Shown: positions 23,747-36,485 of the stretch, one piece after another
How positions within the stretch are numbered: position 1 is the stretch's first letter
Layout: every line of letters begins with the position of its first letter
NCBI GenBank assembly: GCA_026008535.1
Contig: BRKX01000004.1
Location: forward strand, 39,374,501 to 39,438,500
Reading direction: 5' to 3'
Source of the DNA: Perilla frutescens
Lineage: Eukaryota; Streptophyta; Magnoliopsida; Lamiales; Lamiaceae
Length of the DNA stretch: 64,000 bases
Notes under the pieces: generated by a model
What the model was told of the DNA's origin: nothing
Database searches by the model: none
What the model saw: only the letters and a program-made list of their open reading frames with translations
Made by a program: the position numbers and the translations under genes

Positions 23747-24682
23747 TCCTATCCCCTTTAAAGAAATTTCGTCCCGAAATTTACTTCCTCTCAAACAGAA
23801 ATTTGGATACCTCTTCAACGCCTTACTGGAATGACATAGGTTTAAAACCTTACTATACGGCTAAGAATAGCCTGGAGCCTTCCTTTATAAATTAGTGCTC
23901 ACGCAGGACTAATAACTCTATAATCGTTCTTCTTCTCCTTCTGAAAGCTTGAGCCATGGCCATCTTTTCTTGCTTATGAGCGCTCTATAGATGTTCTTTC
24001 GAACTGCTTCTACTTAACTTATATCCTCGAGAGGGAACTTACTCAATCTAGGCTCTTAAGAGAACCTAAAGGGAATTCTAGAAATTCTTCTTAATTCAAA
24101 CTTGCTATAGACTATGTTCTAACTATATTCTCTATGCCTCATTCATCTTTAACTCATCCTCAAATCCTTTCTTTATGGGCAGTAGACAAGCCTTTTAACA
24201 AAAGAAGATTTTCAAATCAACTTTCAAACTTTATAACTCTACTTAAAAATTTTAACGGTCCAAAATAACCAGAATAGTTTGAGTGTCTGCAGAAAATAAT
24301 ATTCTCAAAAGATTCACTGCTTGCTTGAGTCCATAATGACTTAAAATTCTTTAAAAAGATTAATCTAGAACTTACTTCAATAAGTTCCACTTTAAACTTG
24401 GTATAACCAAAAATTTTATTTTGAAAAGAAATAATCTTCAAAAATCGACTAACCTTGCTCTGCTCAAACCTTTTCTTCTTATCCTGTACTTTCAAGAGTT
24501 ATACCAAATATAATCAAAATACTTTAACTCAATCATACCTTAACTTTGTTGAAGATCCGAGGGTGATCATGAGCTGGGGGTTGCTGATTAATACCTTAGA
24601 ACAATTCAATATTCACATAGAACTCAATCAAACTTTAAAAAGACACAGGTCTGCAGAGTTGCAAGCCTGCTCGGATACCATC
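23747..24682 (-). mobile_element. Internal region of the giant-LTR element, only 936 bp
   Basis: It holds the polypurine tract on the left (minus strand ctttaaaggggatagga at 23747-23763) and the primer site on the right, with no coding sequence between. The PPT-side 250 bp resembles 1036-1330, and the primer-side text (aggtctgcagagttgca) is shared with 3919-3934. The open frames at 24217-24754 have no recognisable content. Confidence 0.9.
24665..24680 (-). other. Primer binding site, initiator tRNA-Met type
   Basis: The minus strand reads TGGTATCCGAGCAGGC, matching the initiator tRNA-Met complement TGGTATCAGAGC with one change. It is 2 bases from the LTR at 24683. Confidence 0.85.
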
Positions 24683-27600
24683 TGTAACAGTCCGGTCCCG
24701 AGGATGGGGACAGGGTTGTTGTGCGTAAAAATAGCACGAAAATTGGAAATCTAGGGGGTGTTTATAGAATTAAACTAAGTTAGCGCCTCAAAAACTTAGG
24801 CAACTTAACTTTATGAATTGGAAGAACTAATCATTTCCAACGAATCAATAAGGGGTCAAAGGGTTCAAACAAGTTGAAGGAAAGCCAAATCATAGGCCAA
24901 TCAAAATTTTAACAGAATCCAATGACAAACAGATAGGAACTAAGTATTTAAGATAAACAAGTCCTCTTCATAGGTCACAACAGCTAAGACCCATCAATAG
25001 GTCAGAGTCAATCATATTGTCCTATTCGTAGGACGAAACAAGAAGTCAACTTAAGATTTACTGCAAACGAGTAGAATCATGCTTGAAGGAAAAAACCTCT
25101 TTGCAGGCGAACAACAATAACAAGCATGCAAGACTCATTCACAAATCAACTGGAAATGAATAGTTACTAGAATGCTCAACAAGTGTGACTCTTCAATTAA
25201 CTTGGAATTAATGAAGGAATAACCTGTATGTAAAAGAACATGCTTCAAAAACTTTATTGATAACTAGGATTCATAGCATTTAAGTCATGCTATTATCAAG
25301 AATCAAGTTACATATATCGAGACTAAACATTAATATCAGAGTACTTAGCAGAAACTTAGCGGAAGAAAATTATGTAATCATACAGAGTAACAAAGTTGGG
25401 AACTCATACAACTCAGACAACCCCACCAGCAGCACATCACCGGCCTCAGCATCTCAACCTGAAAACATTTGAAAAAGAGGGTGTGAGCACTAATGTACTC
25501 AGTGGGGTTTTATGAGAAAACTCTTGATAAACTTTAGAAATATCCAATTAATGACTGGCGGTATATGGAGAGCAAAACGCGAAAGCCCTCTCCATATCCG
25601 CAAAACCTTTTTCTTTCTTTTCCGGCACCTTACTTGGCTCAAACCTGTTGTCTATTGCACCTTGAGGCATGCCTTAGGATAAGAGATGGGTTACCTCAAG
25701 TATCCTTCTGAGTATGCGAGGGGGTTACCCAGCAGTGACTCCCTTTACTTTTAAATGTTCAACTCGGTGACTCGAAGGTCATGGCATGATAATGCAAATA
25801 AACTGTTCCTTGAGCTCGTTAACCTGCTTACAACAGAAGCTATATCCTTCCTTAACTTCCTTCCTTACTTAACCTTAACCTTCCTTACTTAGTTAACCTA
25901 GCTAGCAATACCAAGCGTAGAGCAATCGTCCAAGGCTAATTCTTTAATTGAGCATGATCTTGGCCTATAAGGGATTTATAACTTACCCTAAAAGGCAATA
26001 CTTAGCTAAATAATCTTTAGCGAGATCCAACATTCAAATTTGAAGAAATGAACGTGCATAAACATAGATTGCAACTAAAAGCAATTCTAAGATCTCATGC
26101 TAGCATAAATTGTATTTAAACAATTCTAGCATATCTAAACATGCTTGAGAGCTCACTTAACTTATAATAACTTCCTTTACTTTATCAAACTCAAGTAACA
26201 ATTTAATAATATCATGCATATAACTTTCTTTACTTTCTTTTCTTAACTTTGCACAGAGACGAACCAGACTGAGCATAAAATACTTTTATTGGATATTTCC
26301 CTTATCTTAACATGCTTCTAGAGCTTACTAGCTCAAACCATAGATTTGGTTTAGAATTAACCACCTTGATGACGAGCACCTCGATATCGAGCACGTGGAC
26401 GTAGCAACGAGCCGGAAATCCTTTCTCGGGCCTCCTCGGGGTTCATCTCCTCTTATTAAAGTTGATCAATGACTTAACGGCCCTATTCAAGATCCTAACA
26501 AGAAATCGAAACTATATCTAAACCCTCGACCCTTAACTATAACTTAAAGCACGAGAATTTAAACAATTTTAAACGCTCGAAATTACCGAAAAAGGTACAC
26601 AAAATATGACTCGAACGATCACGATTATAGATGATTGGACACTACATTGACGTAGATCTTTGAAAGAGCTTCGATTTGAGTACTCACGGTCCTTGTGGTT
26701 CCGACCGAGTCGCAAGTTATGGCCTCCGCACTAAAACGTGCCGGAGCTGGGTCGGCCTATTCGCCGCCGTGGCGAGATGTGCGCCGGCGGCCCTCCATGC
26801 GCGCCCGCGCATTCTTTTGGCTGAGGAGGCACCCCGTGCCGGCAGGGGCCTGTGCCGCCGCGCACCTTCTTGGTCGAGGGGGATCCTGCGCCGCTGCGGG
26901 GACCTCCGCCGCCGCATTCCATGCTCCGCTCTCAACTGTGAGGTGTGCTCACGAAGAGCGCTCCTCAATCTCTCTCTCAAAAATATACTGAATGAGGAAA
27001 TGGGATGCCGAAATGCACTGGAGGGGCTCTCTATTTATAGAAAAAAATCAAGGCTTCCTTGAGAAGCTACTGCAGTGCAAGAATACTGCTTTAAAATATC
27101 GGGTTCGGTTAAAAAGCGTTTTATTCGATGGCGAGGTCCAAATGAGCTCATTCACGAAGTCCGAAAATACCGAGAGGTTCGTTAACTCGAGTACTATTGA
27201 ACCAACTTGACTCAGGGTAAAGAACGAATCATCTTGAAGCAAAACGAGAAAAGATTCTCTTTTTAAAAATAAAGTTACTATTCCACACAAGGGACAAATA
27301 AAATTCCCGAGCGTTCAATTGACCTCAGAATGAAAATCGGCAACGCCAACGGATTCCTTGAGAAATTCCCTATAGGATAGGCTTGAAAAAACAAGGCTCG
27401 GGTCAACACACGAGATTTCATAAATTTCTAACGATCACGCTCTTACGGAAAAACACTATTCATAACTTCTTTAAACGCGTTTTAAATCACTGGGAACTCA
27501 AACGACTTCAGATTCAAAATCCGATAGCACCGGCATGCTCCTTGGGTCAACGCCTTTCAAACATGACCAAAATCGACAATAACTGAGGTCAGATTGAAAT

Positions 27601-29534
27601 TCTCGAAAAGACGATTTTACGAAAAATAACTCCTAAAATCGCGGCTGACATCTGACTTCACTTAAACCTTAATAAAATTTCTTTCTTAAATCATACTCAA
27701 GAAATCCTTTAACCTTCTTATGAAATCTCTCTCGAAACATCGTTTTACGTGAGCTCCTTATGATCTTGAGTTCAAGCGGCCCCTTAAAAGCTATTCGGAT
27801 CACAAAAGAAAAATTCGCCAAACTTACTCCTCATGCACAGGCGATCTAAACGAGTCCATCCTTCCTTTATCTTGCTTGGATTTACTTTTGCTTCTGACTT
27901 TACTCCTCGTAGCTTTTAGAAACTTCAACGAACTCGAACTAGATGACAAACTTGAATTAATCGAGCACCTCATTCGATGGTTCCTTGCACGCTCTATCAC
28001 GTTCGAAAACTCGCTTTATCTTCATCTTTAACTTCTTGAGGTTCGACTTCTTCATCTTCTTGGGGCGTACTTCGTGATGCGCTCCAAACTTAAATTCTCG
28101 ACATAACTTAAATCTAAACTTCTTCGTCGCAGACGTCTCTTTTCCTCGAAGCAGTCGTCTAACTTCGTGGCTCCTGCTGGCGGTCACCATCGCTTGCAGG
28201 CGTAACGATCGCACGTTTAAATTTTAACTTCATGCAAACTTTCTTTCCGACGTTCCTTAGATCGCCTTCAAACGCAACCAGCTGAGAAATCATCTTAGAA
28301 ACGCCCTTCCTAACTTCGGAAAATACTATATGGCGCTTACTTGGATTCTACTTCCTACTAGGAAATACTATCACTTATTCCTCCAACCCTAACTAAAAGG
28401 AATACTGCTATAGCTCTCTACTCTATTCCATGATCCACACTCGAGTACTATGAGCGGGAGCGAGATAAAACGAATGCCTCTGAGTGAGGGCTTTATCTTG
28501 ATCAATAATTCCTTAACAAGGTCAAAAGCTGGAAAGAATATAACACTTGGTTATATATGCCAAAAACATTGCCTTTTCAGAGGACTTATAAACTTGAAGG
28601 GTTCTTGCATATAATAAAGATATTGAAGAAATCAACGGTTAGCAACTGAAAACCGTGCAGAAATATTTTCACAAAGGTGATAACATAGCCTAACAATGAA
28701 GTGCTATTACTGATTCTGGATGATCAATGAGTATCATCCAAACAAGATTACAAATTATCCAAGATGATATATTTGAAGAATTGCAAAATGATATGAAGCT
28801 ACTGAAGGGCAATTGATTCAATTGACAAGGGAATAAATAAATCAATTCAGAATGAGAATAAATAAATCGATTCTATTGAAACTCTCAATCTACCGAATAC
28901 TAGGTCTATCTTCTTAACGATCTTCTTTGGGTTCTCTTCTTCTTTCTTGAGCATCACGCACTTTCTTCTTGGCGAGGCTGCTATGAAATAGCACGAGTCA
29001 GCTGGACTTTGCGCCGGCTGGAAAAACGACGTCTGGGGAATTACTTCCTATCTATCGAAAGGGATACGACAACGCGACTTAATCTATGGCACCTTCTGGA
29101 CTCAAAACAACTTGACTTCAATGTCTCTTGGAAGCTTGGTAGAACACCGATAAATGTATCCTCGAACTATCTTGGCTACAGTTATGGCGACAATCTTCAT
29201 CTTCATTAATCGGCTTGAAACAAGCGACGACTTCTGGGCATCGAACGCGATGTCACCTTGAATGTACGTTCATCGATTCAACAAGCCTCTATCGAAGGAA
29301 ACGAATCTTCATTCCTTGCGAACGCGATGGATCTTCAGACGAGACTTCTCTAAAGTTGAAAACTTGCGTTGGGATTTCTCGAACTTGCATTGGGTCAGCG
29401 ATTAGATAACTTGCCTTTAACTCGACTGCTCACATTCTTGATCCTTGCTTGAAACTGAACTTTATGACCTCCTTCTTGGTCCTACTATAATCTCGGAATC
29501 CTTTAAACCTTATCCAAAAATCTAGGGTGTTACA
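24683..29534 (-). repeat. 5' LTR of the giant-LTR element, about 4.85 kb
   Basis: It starts TGTAACAGTCCGG and ends gtgttaca, followed by the target duplication tgtat. The minus-strand TATA core is at 27033-27040. The GC-rich leader segment is at 26715-26925. Open frames over the GC-rich segment occur in both LTRs but on both strands and in several frames, so they are read as a composition effect rather than genes. Confidence 0.93.
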
Positions 29535-30080
29535 TGTATATAGATCACAAATCGTCTCGTACAAAGTCATAGGTGGAATGTGTCCCAAAACTGAACACGC
29601 TCCCAACCAAGTACTCGAACTGGAAAAAGAAACAACAATAATATGGGGATGTAACCACAGACCGGCTACTAAACCCAACAACCAAAAGACAAACACAACA
29701 TGAAGTCCAGCATAGAGCAAGCTGCAACTCCAAACTGAAAATAAAAAAACAACTATAAACTAAGCAAAGATAGGCCATCATCATCAACTGTATCTGAACC
29801 GAAAGTTGGGATAACCCAACTGATCCATCCTCACCAGAGAGAACAGCTGACCGTTGTTTTAAGATACCCTTTGACTACAGTTTTGTGGCATATACTACGG
29901 TTTTAAACCGTAGTCTTAGGTCTTTAAGACTACGGTTAAACATCGTAGTCATTTATATTTAAGCGTTGTTTTAATGGTTTATTCATGACAGTTGTACGCT
30001 CTTAGACTACAGTTGATGACCGTAGTCTTGATGACGTAAGACTACATTTCTACAATTTAATACCATAGTCTTTTCGTCCT
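29535..30080. mobile_element. Remainder of the CACTA element interrupted at 18853
   Basis: From 29845 the subterminal palindromes reappear (tactacggttttaaaccgtagtc near 29895, and others to about 30075), and ctgaccgttgttttaagatacccttt matches text near 18687-18710 and 18783-18800. The sequence between 29540 and 29840 is internal CACTA DNA without a clear gene. The expected right terminus (cttgtagtg) is not seen, so this end is truncated or decayed. Confidence 0.7.
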
Positions 30081-30404
30081 TTGGTTATTGGGAGAAATCG
30101 ACGCTCATGTTGCTTTGGGTAGGTGCTAGGTTTCATATTAGGTCTCTGATTCATAGGGGATTTCAATTATGGATAAATATAAATTTCATATAGATTCGTA
30201 TCAATCGCCATTTTTAGTGTAATCTTCCTTATAAAATTAAGCGTTCAAATTACACATTTACCTTGCTTGAATTAATTAATAAAAATCTGAAATTGAATTA
30301 ATTATATTTTTCATTCATTAAATCTCATCCATCCATCAATAATAGTTGTAAGGCTCGGATTTATCCCTATTTCTCACATACGGGATAGTCTCTATTATAA
30401 CCAA

Positions 30405-30445
<41 letters not shown>

Positions 30446-30500
30446 CAAATTTATTCCTATTTCTCACATAAATGGTATAGTCTCTATTATAACTAACCCC

Positions 30501-30531
<31 letters not shown>

Positions 30532-31096
30532 GAATAGGAGAATTGAAGAAGGTCCATCATATATGGCGGATGAAATACTATATTCTCTTATCGTGTTTTC
30601 TGATCCATTCCTACTATTAAATTTTATTATTTTAGTAAATAGTTATTGAAAAATAATAAAATTAATTGTACCATAATCGACTCTAGTAAACATTTATCAA
30701 CGAAAAATTGAAATTAAATAATAAAAAATTCAAATTATGAAATAATCAACCGTTATAATTAATTATTAATAAAAAATTATATACTAAAAAATAATTATAA
30801 ATTCTAATGGAGTAAAATCAAACATTATTAACAATTGCAAAATTAAACTACAACACAAATAAATTAATATTGAAGTAAAAATAAGAGTTAAAATCATAAA
30901 TTTGATAGTGAAAATATAGAAAACAAGAATTGGGAATAGGGAATTTCATGGCATCTTTTCGGGATGTCAAAACTTTTTCATATTCTCCAATTTGTATTTT
31001 TTGAATATGATTGTAAAATATATAAATTTTATCAATCTAATGCCCGGGAGATGAGTTAGTTATAATATAATAATGTTATCAATCCAACTATATAGA
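30081..31096. other. AT-rich intergenic DNA with (ta)n tracts
   Basis: No gene is seen. Two (ta)n microsatellites lie at about 30405-30443 and 30500-30526. Each is preceded by a similar ~55-bp block ending gtatagtctctattataac, so the unit is a local tandem duplication (30355-30405 and 30447-30500). Confidence 0.7.
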
Positions 31097-31676
31097 TAGG
31101 GCTGGCAATTTTTGACACGACACGATAGCACGACACGAACACGCACGAAATTAACGGGTTAGTGTTTAGTCTTATCGTGTTCGTGTCCTTATCGTGTCAA
31201 CCCGATAAGGACACGAAAATTTCGTGTCGTGTTCGTGTCGGGTTCGTGTCGGATTCGTGTAACCCGTTAATATTATATAAATACATAAATAAATATATTA
31301 ATTATATATAATAGTTTAAAATATTTATTTAATCTAAAATTTTAGTTAAAACTCAATTATTTATTTAAAATTTATTTATTTGAATTAAAATTTATTTATT
31401 TAAATTATAGTTTTAATTAAATATGTACTATTAGTTATTTTATATCGTGTCATTATCGTGCTCGTGTTCTTCTCGTGTCTCTATCGTGTCGTGTTGGCAC
31501 GATAAGAAATCGTGTTTTTCGTGTTCGTGTCGTGTCTGTGTTTATACATAACGGATCGTGTTCGTGTTCGTGTCGAGCAGATTCTTAACGGATTGTGTTC
31601 GTGTTTGACCTTATCGTGTCGTGTCGTTATCGTGTCGACCCGTTAACGACCCGACACGCACGAATTGCCACCCCTA
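31097..31676. mobile_element. hAT-like MITE, 580 bp, rich in cgtgttcgtgtc repeats
   Basis: The ends are TAGGGCTGGCAAT and ATTGCCACCCCTA, inverted repeats with one difference. Flanks tatataga and tatatagg are an 8-bp target duplication with one mismatch, the hAT size. The arms are packed with cgtgtcgtg or cacgacac motifs that pair across an AT-rich centre. No transposase. Confidence 0.82.
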
Positions 31677-34600
31677 TATATAGGATATATCAATAAACAT
31701 GACATGATGAAATCCCGGCCATACCTTTAATAGGGAATTTGTACTATCACATTTTTCATAATTGATTTTTCCATAAATACTTTTATTATAATATTATATT
31801 ATTGTGCAACTTGAACACATGGAAAACTTCAAGGTAGTAGATGGTGCACGCAAATAAGTTGACATTTGGATCTATTGCAAATTAATTTTCTAGTCCATCT
31901 AAGGAACAGCTTAATTAAAGGAGACTATACCACGCAGTACTATAATTAATTATATATATAATTATCATGGAACTCGAGGGTGTCTAAAATAAGACCAAAA
32001 TATTCTTAATTAATTAACTAAAGACATCTCGTGAAAATAATGATGATTGAAAATCATAATTCATAATCATACCTAGTACTAGAATCAGACATTATAAGCT
32101 ATAAAATAGCATATATAATACTTTAAATTATTAAGCTAGTCAATAACAGATGAAATTCTCTGCTATACTTTTTGCAGCATGTGGTGCTACACAATTAAAT
32201 TTATCAATTTTTCTATGATTTTTACATTCAATTTCAATTTATTGTACTTTAATTTAATTTTACACTTATTATTTAGAGTTCATCCTACCCAATTAGGGTA
32301 TATAGTTATTTTTTATAAAGTAATCAATTATTAATTAAGAAATGGAATTTAATATTGAAAAATTATTTATATACCCTAATTGGGTAGGATGAACCCTAAA
32401 TAATAATTGTAAAATTAAAATAAAGTACAATAAATTAAAATTGAATTAAAAAAATTGAAGAAAAATTAATAAATTTAATTATGTAACATCAAGTATTGTA
32501 CAGAGTGTAGTAGAAAATTTTATCCGTAAATAGCGTGGCGAAAGAAATTAAAAAAGAAATCGCTCTATCATAAATAAATATATTATATATGTCAAACATT
32601 TTCCATTTTAAAAATTTGACCAATTGCACCACAGCTGCTGCCATGTGACTCAGATCTGACATATTAATATTTATTATTGCGTGCAAAACAGATTATCGGA
32701 AATTTGAATCAACCCCAAAGAAGTTTTCAACATGCCAATATTTCAACGGAATAAAAAAAAAAAAAAAATCTTATCATCTCGTTGCTCGATCTGTTTTAAA
32801 TTCTGGGAAGATAGCTAGAGTGGTTGAGTACAACTTAAGTCCATGATGTATGTATAAATTGTAATTGTATCATTTTCATTCGGTACTAAATAATTAAGGT
32901 CATATTTTTTAAGATTATTAAAAGTTTTCTAAACCACTTCTCCTCAAAAGGAAAAAAAATATATGCATATATTCTAAACCATTTGATCCATAAAAAATCA
33001 GGAAATTGATTGACACTTTGTACTCCAAAATTGTAATTTATTTTTTTTTTGACAAATTGCACCCTCCAAATAGTGTACTTATTGCGCTTTGCACCTTTAG
33101 AAATTTTGAATAATAAAACTCACCAATGTATAAATGTATATAGAGTGGTAGTTATATTGTAATATAATTCTACTGTCAGTACTAGGAACCCATCTTACAT
33201 CAGACAATCAATAAAAATTAAAGGTTCAGATTTACTTAAAAAGGCGGTGGCAATTCAATATTTGATAAGTTTTATGGACGAGGACAGTAACATAATCCCG
33301 TAATGCTTAATAAAAAAGACATTGAGTAGTTGATAATAGGATCGTAATACTAATGAAGCATTACCTTCACGCTACTGATGCCTTATCGCAATGTTAATTA
33401 AGTTTTCTCATATTGTTAACGAAAAATTAAATTCTAAATATTGGATGAAATAAATCATAATTTGCATGTAATAAACTCCAATAATCTAAAAGACGGAAAT
33501 TAAATTTTAAAAAATAATTATAAACCTTAATTAGATATAATAAACCTTAATAGCAATAGAAATGTACTACATTAGCAATATGATATTGCTTTGTGAGTAT
33601 TACTACTAAATTATGTTAGCATATGACAAATGTTTCATTAGAATAAGGTATAAACCTAATTCGATTGAATAATCCCCGACTAATAAATTCTAATTGGATA
33701 AACCATAATAAGCAATTAATAACCAAAAAATAAAAAATAAATCATAAAAAATAATTGTAAACCCTAATTGGAGTGTATTAATAAACCATAATAACAAAAT
33801 AAGTACATGTACTACGCTAACAATATGATAATATTTTGTTAGCATAGTGAATACACTATGTCAGCATATAACAAATGTTTCGTTAACATACAAATGCTGA
33901 CAAAGCATTATTAAAAGCTAACGAAAATATTTTCCACCTGGACTTTTTCGTCCATATTTATTGGCATAAATATATCTATCACTTATCTTATCTTGAATGA
34001 AAGAGTATGAAAAAAGCATATATTGGTATATTGTTTGCGTAAATTCAAATAGAAATGAACAATTTAGGATCGTTTGAAGTTTTTGAGATTTAAAAAAAAT
34101 GATGTTATTATCATTTTTATAAGGTTTGGACAATCACACCGCCACCTTTTTTTACCTAGACTTTAATAATTACATCATTTAGTTAAATGATATAAGGTAG
34201 GCTTCTAGTTCTCACACCAGAAAAATGTGTATTTTTTATATATTCCCCACCAATGTAATATCAAAAGATATTTATAATAAGATATTTTATCCCTCAATTT
34301 TATTTCAATTTTGTAATGTTGTTTTCTCTATGACATATTTTTCTCTCTTTTTTGGCATTCTCAATATCTTATTTTTCATAAATTTCATTTTCTCACCACT
34401 ATTAAAATATATATTTTATCAATATATGTACTCAAAATGCGAGAAAGAAAATTTATGACTATAAATAAAAAAAAAATAGAATTAAAAAAAAAGTCAAATA
34501 GGATAATTCTTTTTATTTTTAGTACTCAAAATGTTTAAACGGTGCAAAGTCCAACAACCACCTTATTTCAATGGTTCAATTTAACAAAATATTAAGTTTG

Positions 34601-34937
34601 AAATGCAAAGTGGCAATCCTACATAATTTGGGGTGTTATATGTCAATTACCCTCAAATATCCCATCCATCTTTCAGTCACAACATTTACCAGCCATGCAT
34701 CGACCCAACATTGAAGACATGTATATATTCTAGAGAAGAATACATGAATTATTGCAACACTTAGCTTCAAGGCTAAAAACCTACAAGTAATTAATCACTT
34801 ATATAAGAATTACCATCATGTTACTAAATCTAAATGATTCATGTATCATAGTAGTTCGTGCAAAATTTTATCATTGTATCATATGAGACTATAGTATAAG
34901 CAGGATATCAAAGATCGACACTAATACACTTATATTT
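31677..34937. other. AT-rich intergenic DNA downstream of the reticulon gene
   Basis: I see no coding sequence. It contains the fold-back element at 32183-32490. It also has a diverged tandem duplication around 33535-33640 and 33775-33890, with shared words such as aatgtactac, agcaatatgat, agcatatgacaaatgtttc. The open frames at 33918-34133 and 34225-34458 are low-complexity AT-rich shadows. Confidence 0.6.
32183..32490. mobile_element. Fold-back MITE, about 308 bp
   Basis: Two arms of about 120 bp are inverted copies: attatttagagttcatcctacccaattagggtatata around 32268-32304 pairs with 32371-32408. The ends resemble gtgctacacaatt and the complement of aattatgtaacatc. The superfamily is uncertain because no clear target duplication was found. 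Confidence 0.72.
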
Positions 34938-35039
34938 AGTGATGGATCCAAACAGAAATGTTTGGTAGGTTTCACTACACTGTCTTTAAAAAAAAAAAAA
35001 TACTCTCCATCGCCAGTGAGAGTCCGTGGATCCGCCACT
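34938..35039. mobile_element. Small TIR element in the reticulon 3' region
   Basis: agtgatggatcc at the left and ggatccgccact at the right are imperfect inverted ends around about 100 bp. The right end stops 10 bp before the reticulon stop codon, so on the mRNA strand it would lie in the 3' UTR. The flanks share ttata. The superfamily is not determined. Confidence 0.45.
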
Positions 35040-35049
35040 GTTTATATGA

Positions 35050-36449
35050 TTACGCCGTCTTTTTATCTTTGAATGGCCCTCTGGGTATCTTGCTCAGAAC
35101 TTTGGCATCAAACACTGCATACTGTTTCTGCAGCTCAGCTTCTGCCTTCTCAGCAAAAGCATCAACTTGATCTTCATACTTCTCATAGAAACGAGGCACA
35201 GTGAATGCCACCACCATAACTAATATTATTTCAAAACAATGTTATATATATGATTATGTTACAACTCCAAACATAAATTAGAGTTTATATATATACCTGC
35301 ATAGAGAACTGTCAAGAATTCACAGTAATTTCCTGCAACTGACATAACCCACAAGCCAACAATCACCTGCAGATATACAAGGTGAAGATGAAGCTTGTGA
35401 GCTATTTTTTTTTATTTTTTTTCCTTTTGAGTAGAAACACACACAACTTATAACCAATACTTTAAAAAGATTATAGAAAAATCAAAACTAGCGCACTACA
35501 AAGACTATCCCAATTAGAGCGGTCAAAAGCAGCCCGGCCCATGAGTGGACCTAGCACTCACTATATATAAAAAACTGTTCATAGAAAAAATGGGCCAGCC
35601 CAATAAAAAAGGCATTAGGCTTGGACCTGTTCAGGTCAGCCCTAACAAAATGGCCAGAAGGTCCAACCTAGCACATCCAGTTTTTGGGTTTGTAATCCAC
35701 ATTGGACCTCGGCCCAAATGGACAGTTCTAATTATTCTCAACTAATATGACCTAGTTCTGCAACTACAAGGAACAATAATGACAAGAACGAGTCAATCAT
35801 ACTCTCATCAACTATGATATATGATAAATAAAAAAAAAAAACTTATGTTAGATCGTCTGAGGACCCGTCAAAATCCTTAGACAAGGCAATGGCATAATTA
35901 TAATTTGAAGGTATTTTGGCAGTGTTTAATTATAATTAGATTTTGACCCACTACAGTGTTTAACAGAGGACTTTTTTCCCAATGATAAAAGTACATACAC
36001 TGAGAAACTTCTTCAAATCCCTTCCAGATGCAACATCCCTCAGAACAACAAATGTTTGATTGAATGAAACCCTCAGAGCCGATGAGAACTTGAGCACGGG
36101 CGCCTGTGGAATTGTTAATTCCGGTATGTCTGGAAGAGATCTGCCGGAGAAGAAAAGGAATCCAAACCAAAACAAGGTTAGCAACTTATAACAACAACAC
36201 AAGCAAGCCTAATAAAAGCGTGCATAAAATGATCAGAGAACGACGATTGAAGCTTGCCTGCTGATGAAATTGGCAGCATTCGACCACACGAAGAGTAAAA
36301 TCGAGGCAAGGATCAAACCATGACAGATGAAGGAGACAAAGTGGTATTCAAGAACTTCAAAGAAAACCCAAATAGCCGTAGCGCCACCTACGATTCCTGC
36401 TGAAACTTTTTTCTCCCTCCACAGTAATACATCCGCATCTGATGTATAC

Positions 36450-36485
<36 letters not shown>

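Noticed and set aside
30336..30560. Open frame with runs of YIYIYI
   Set aside because: It is a translation of (ta)n microsatellites.
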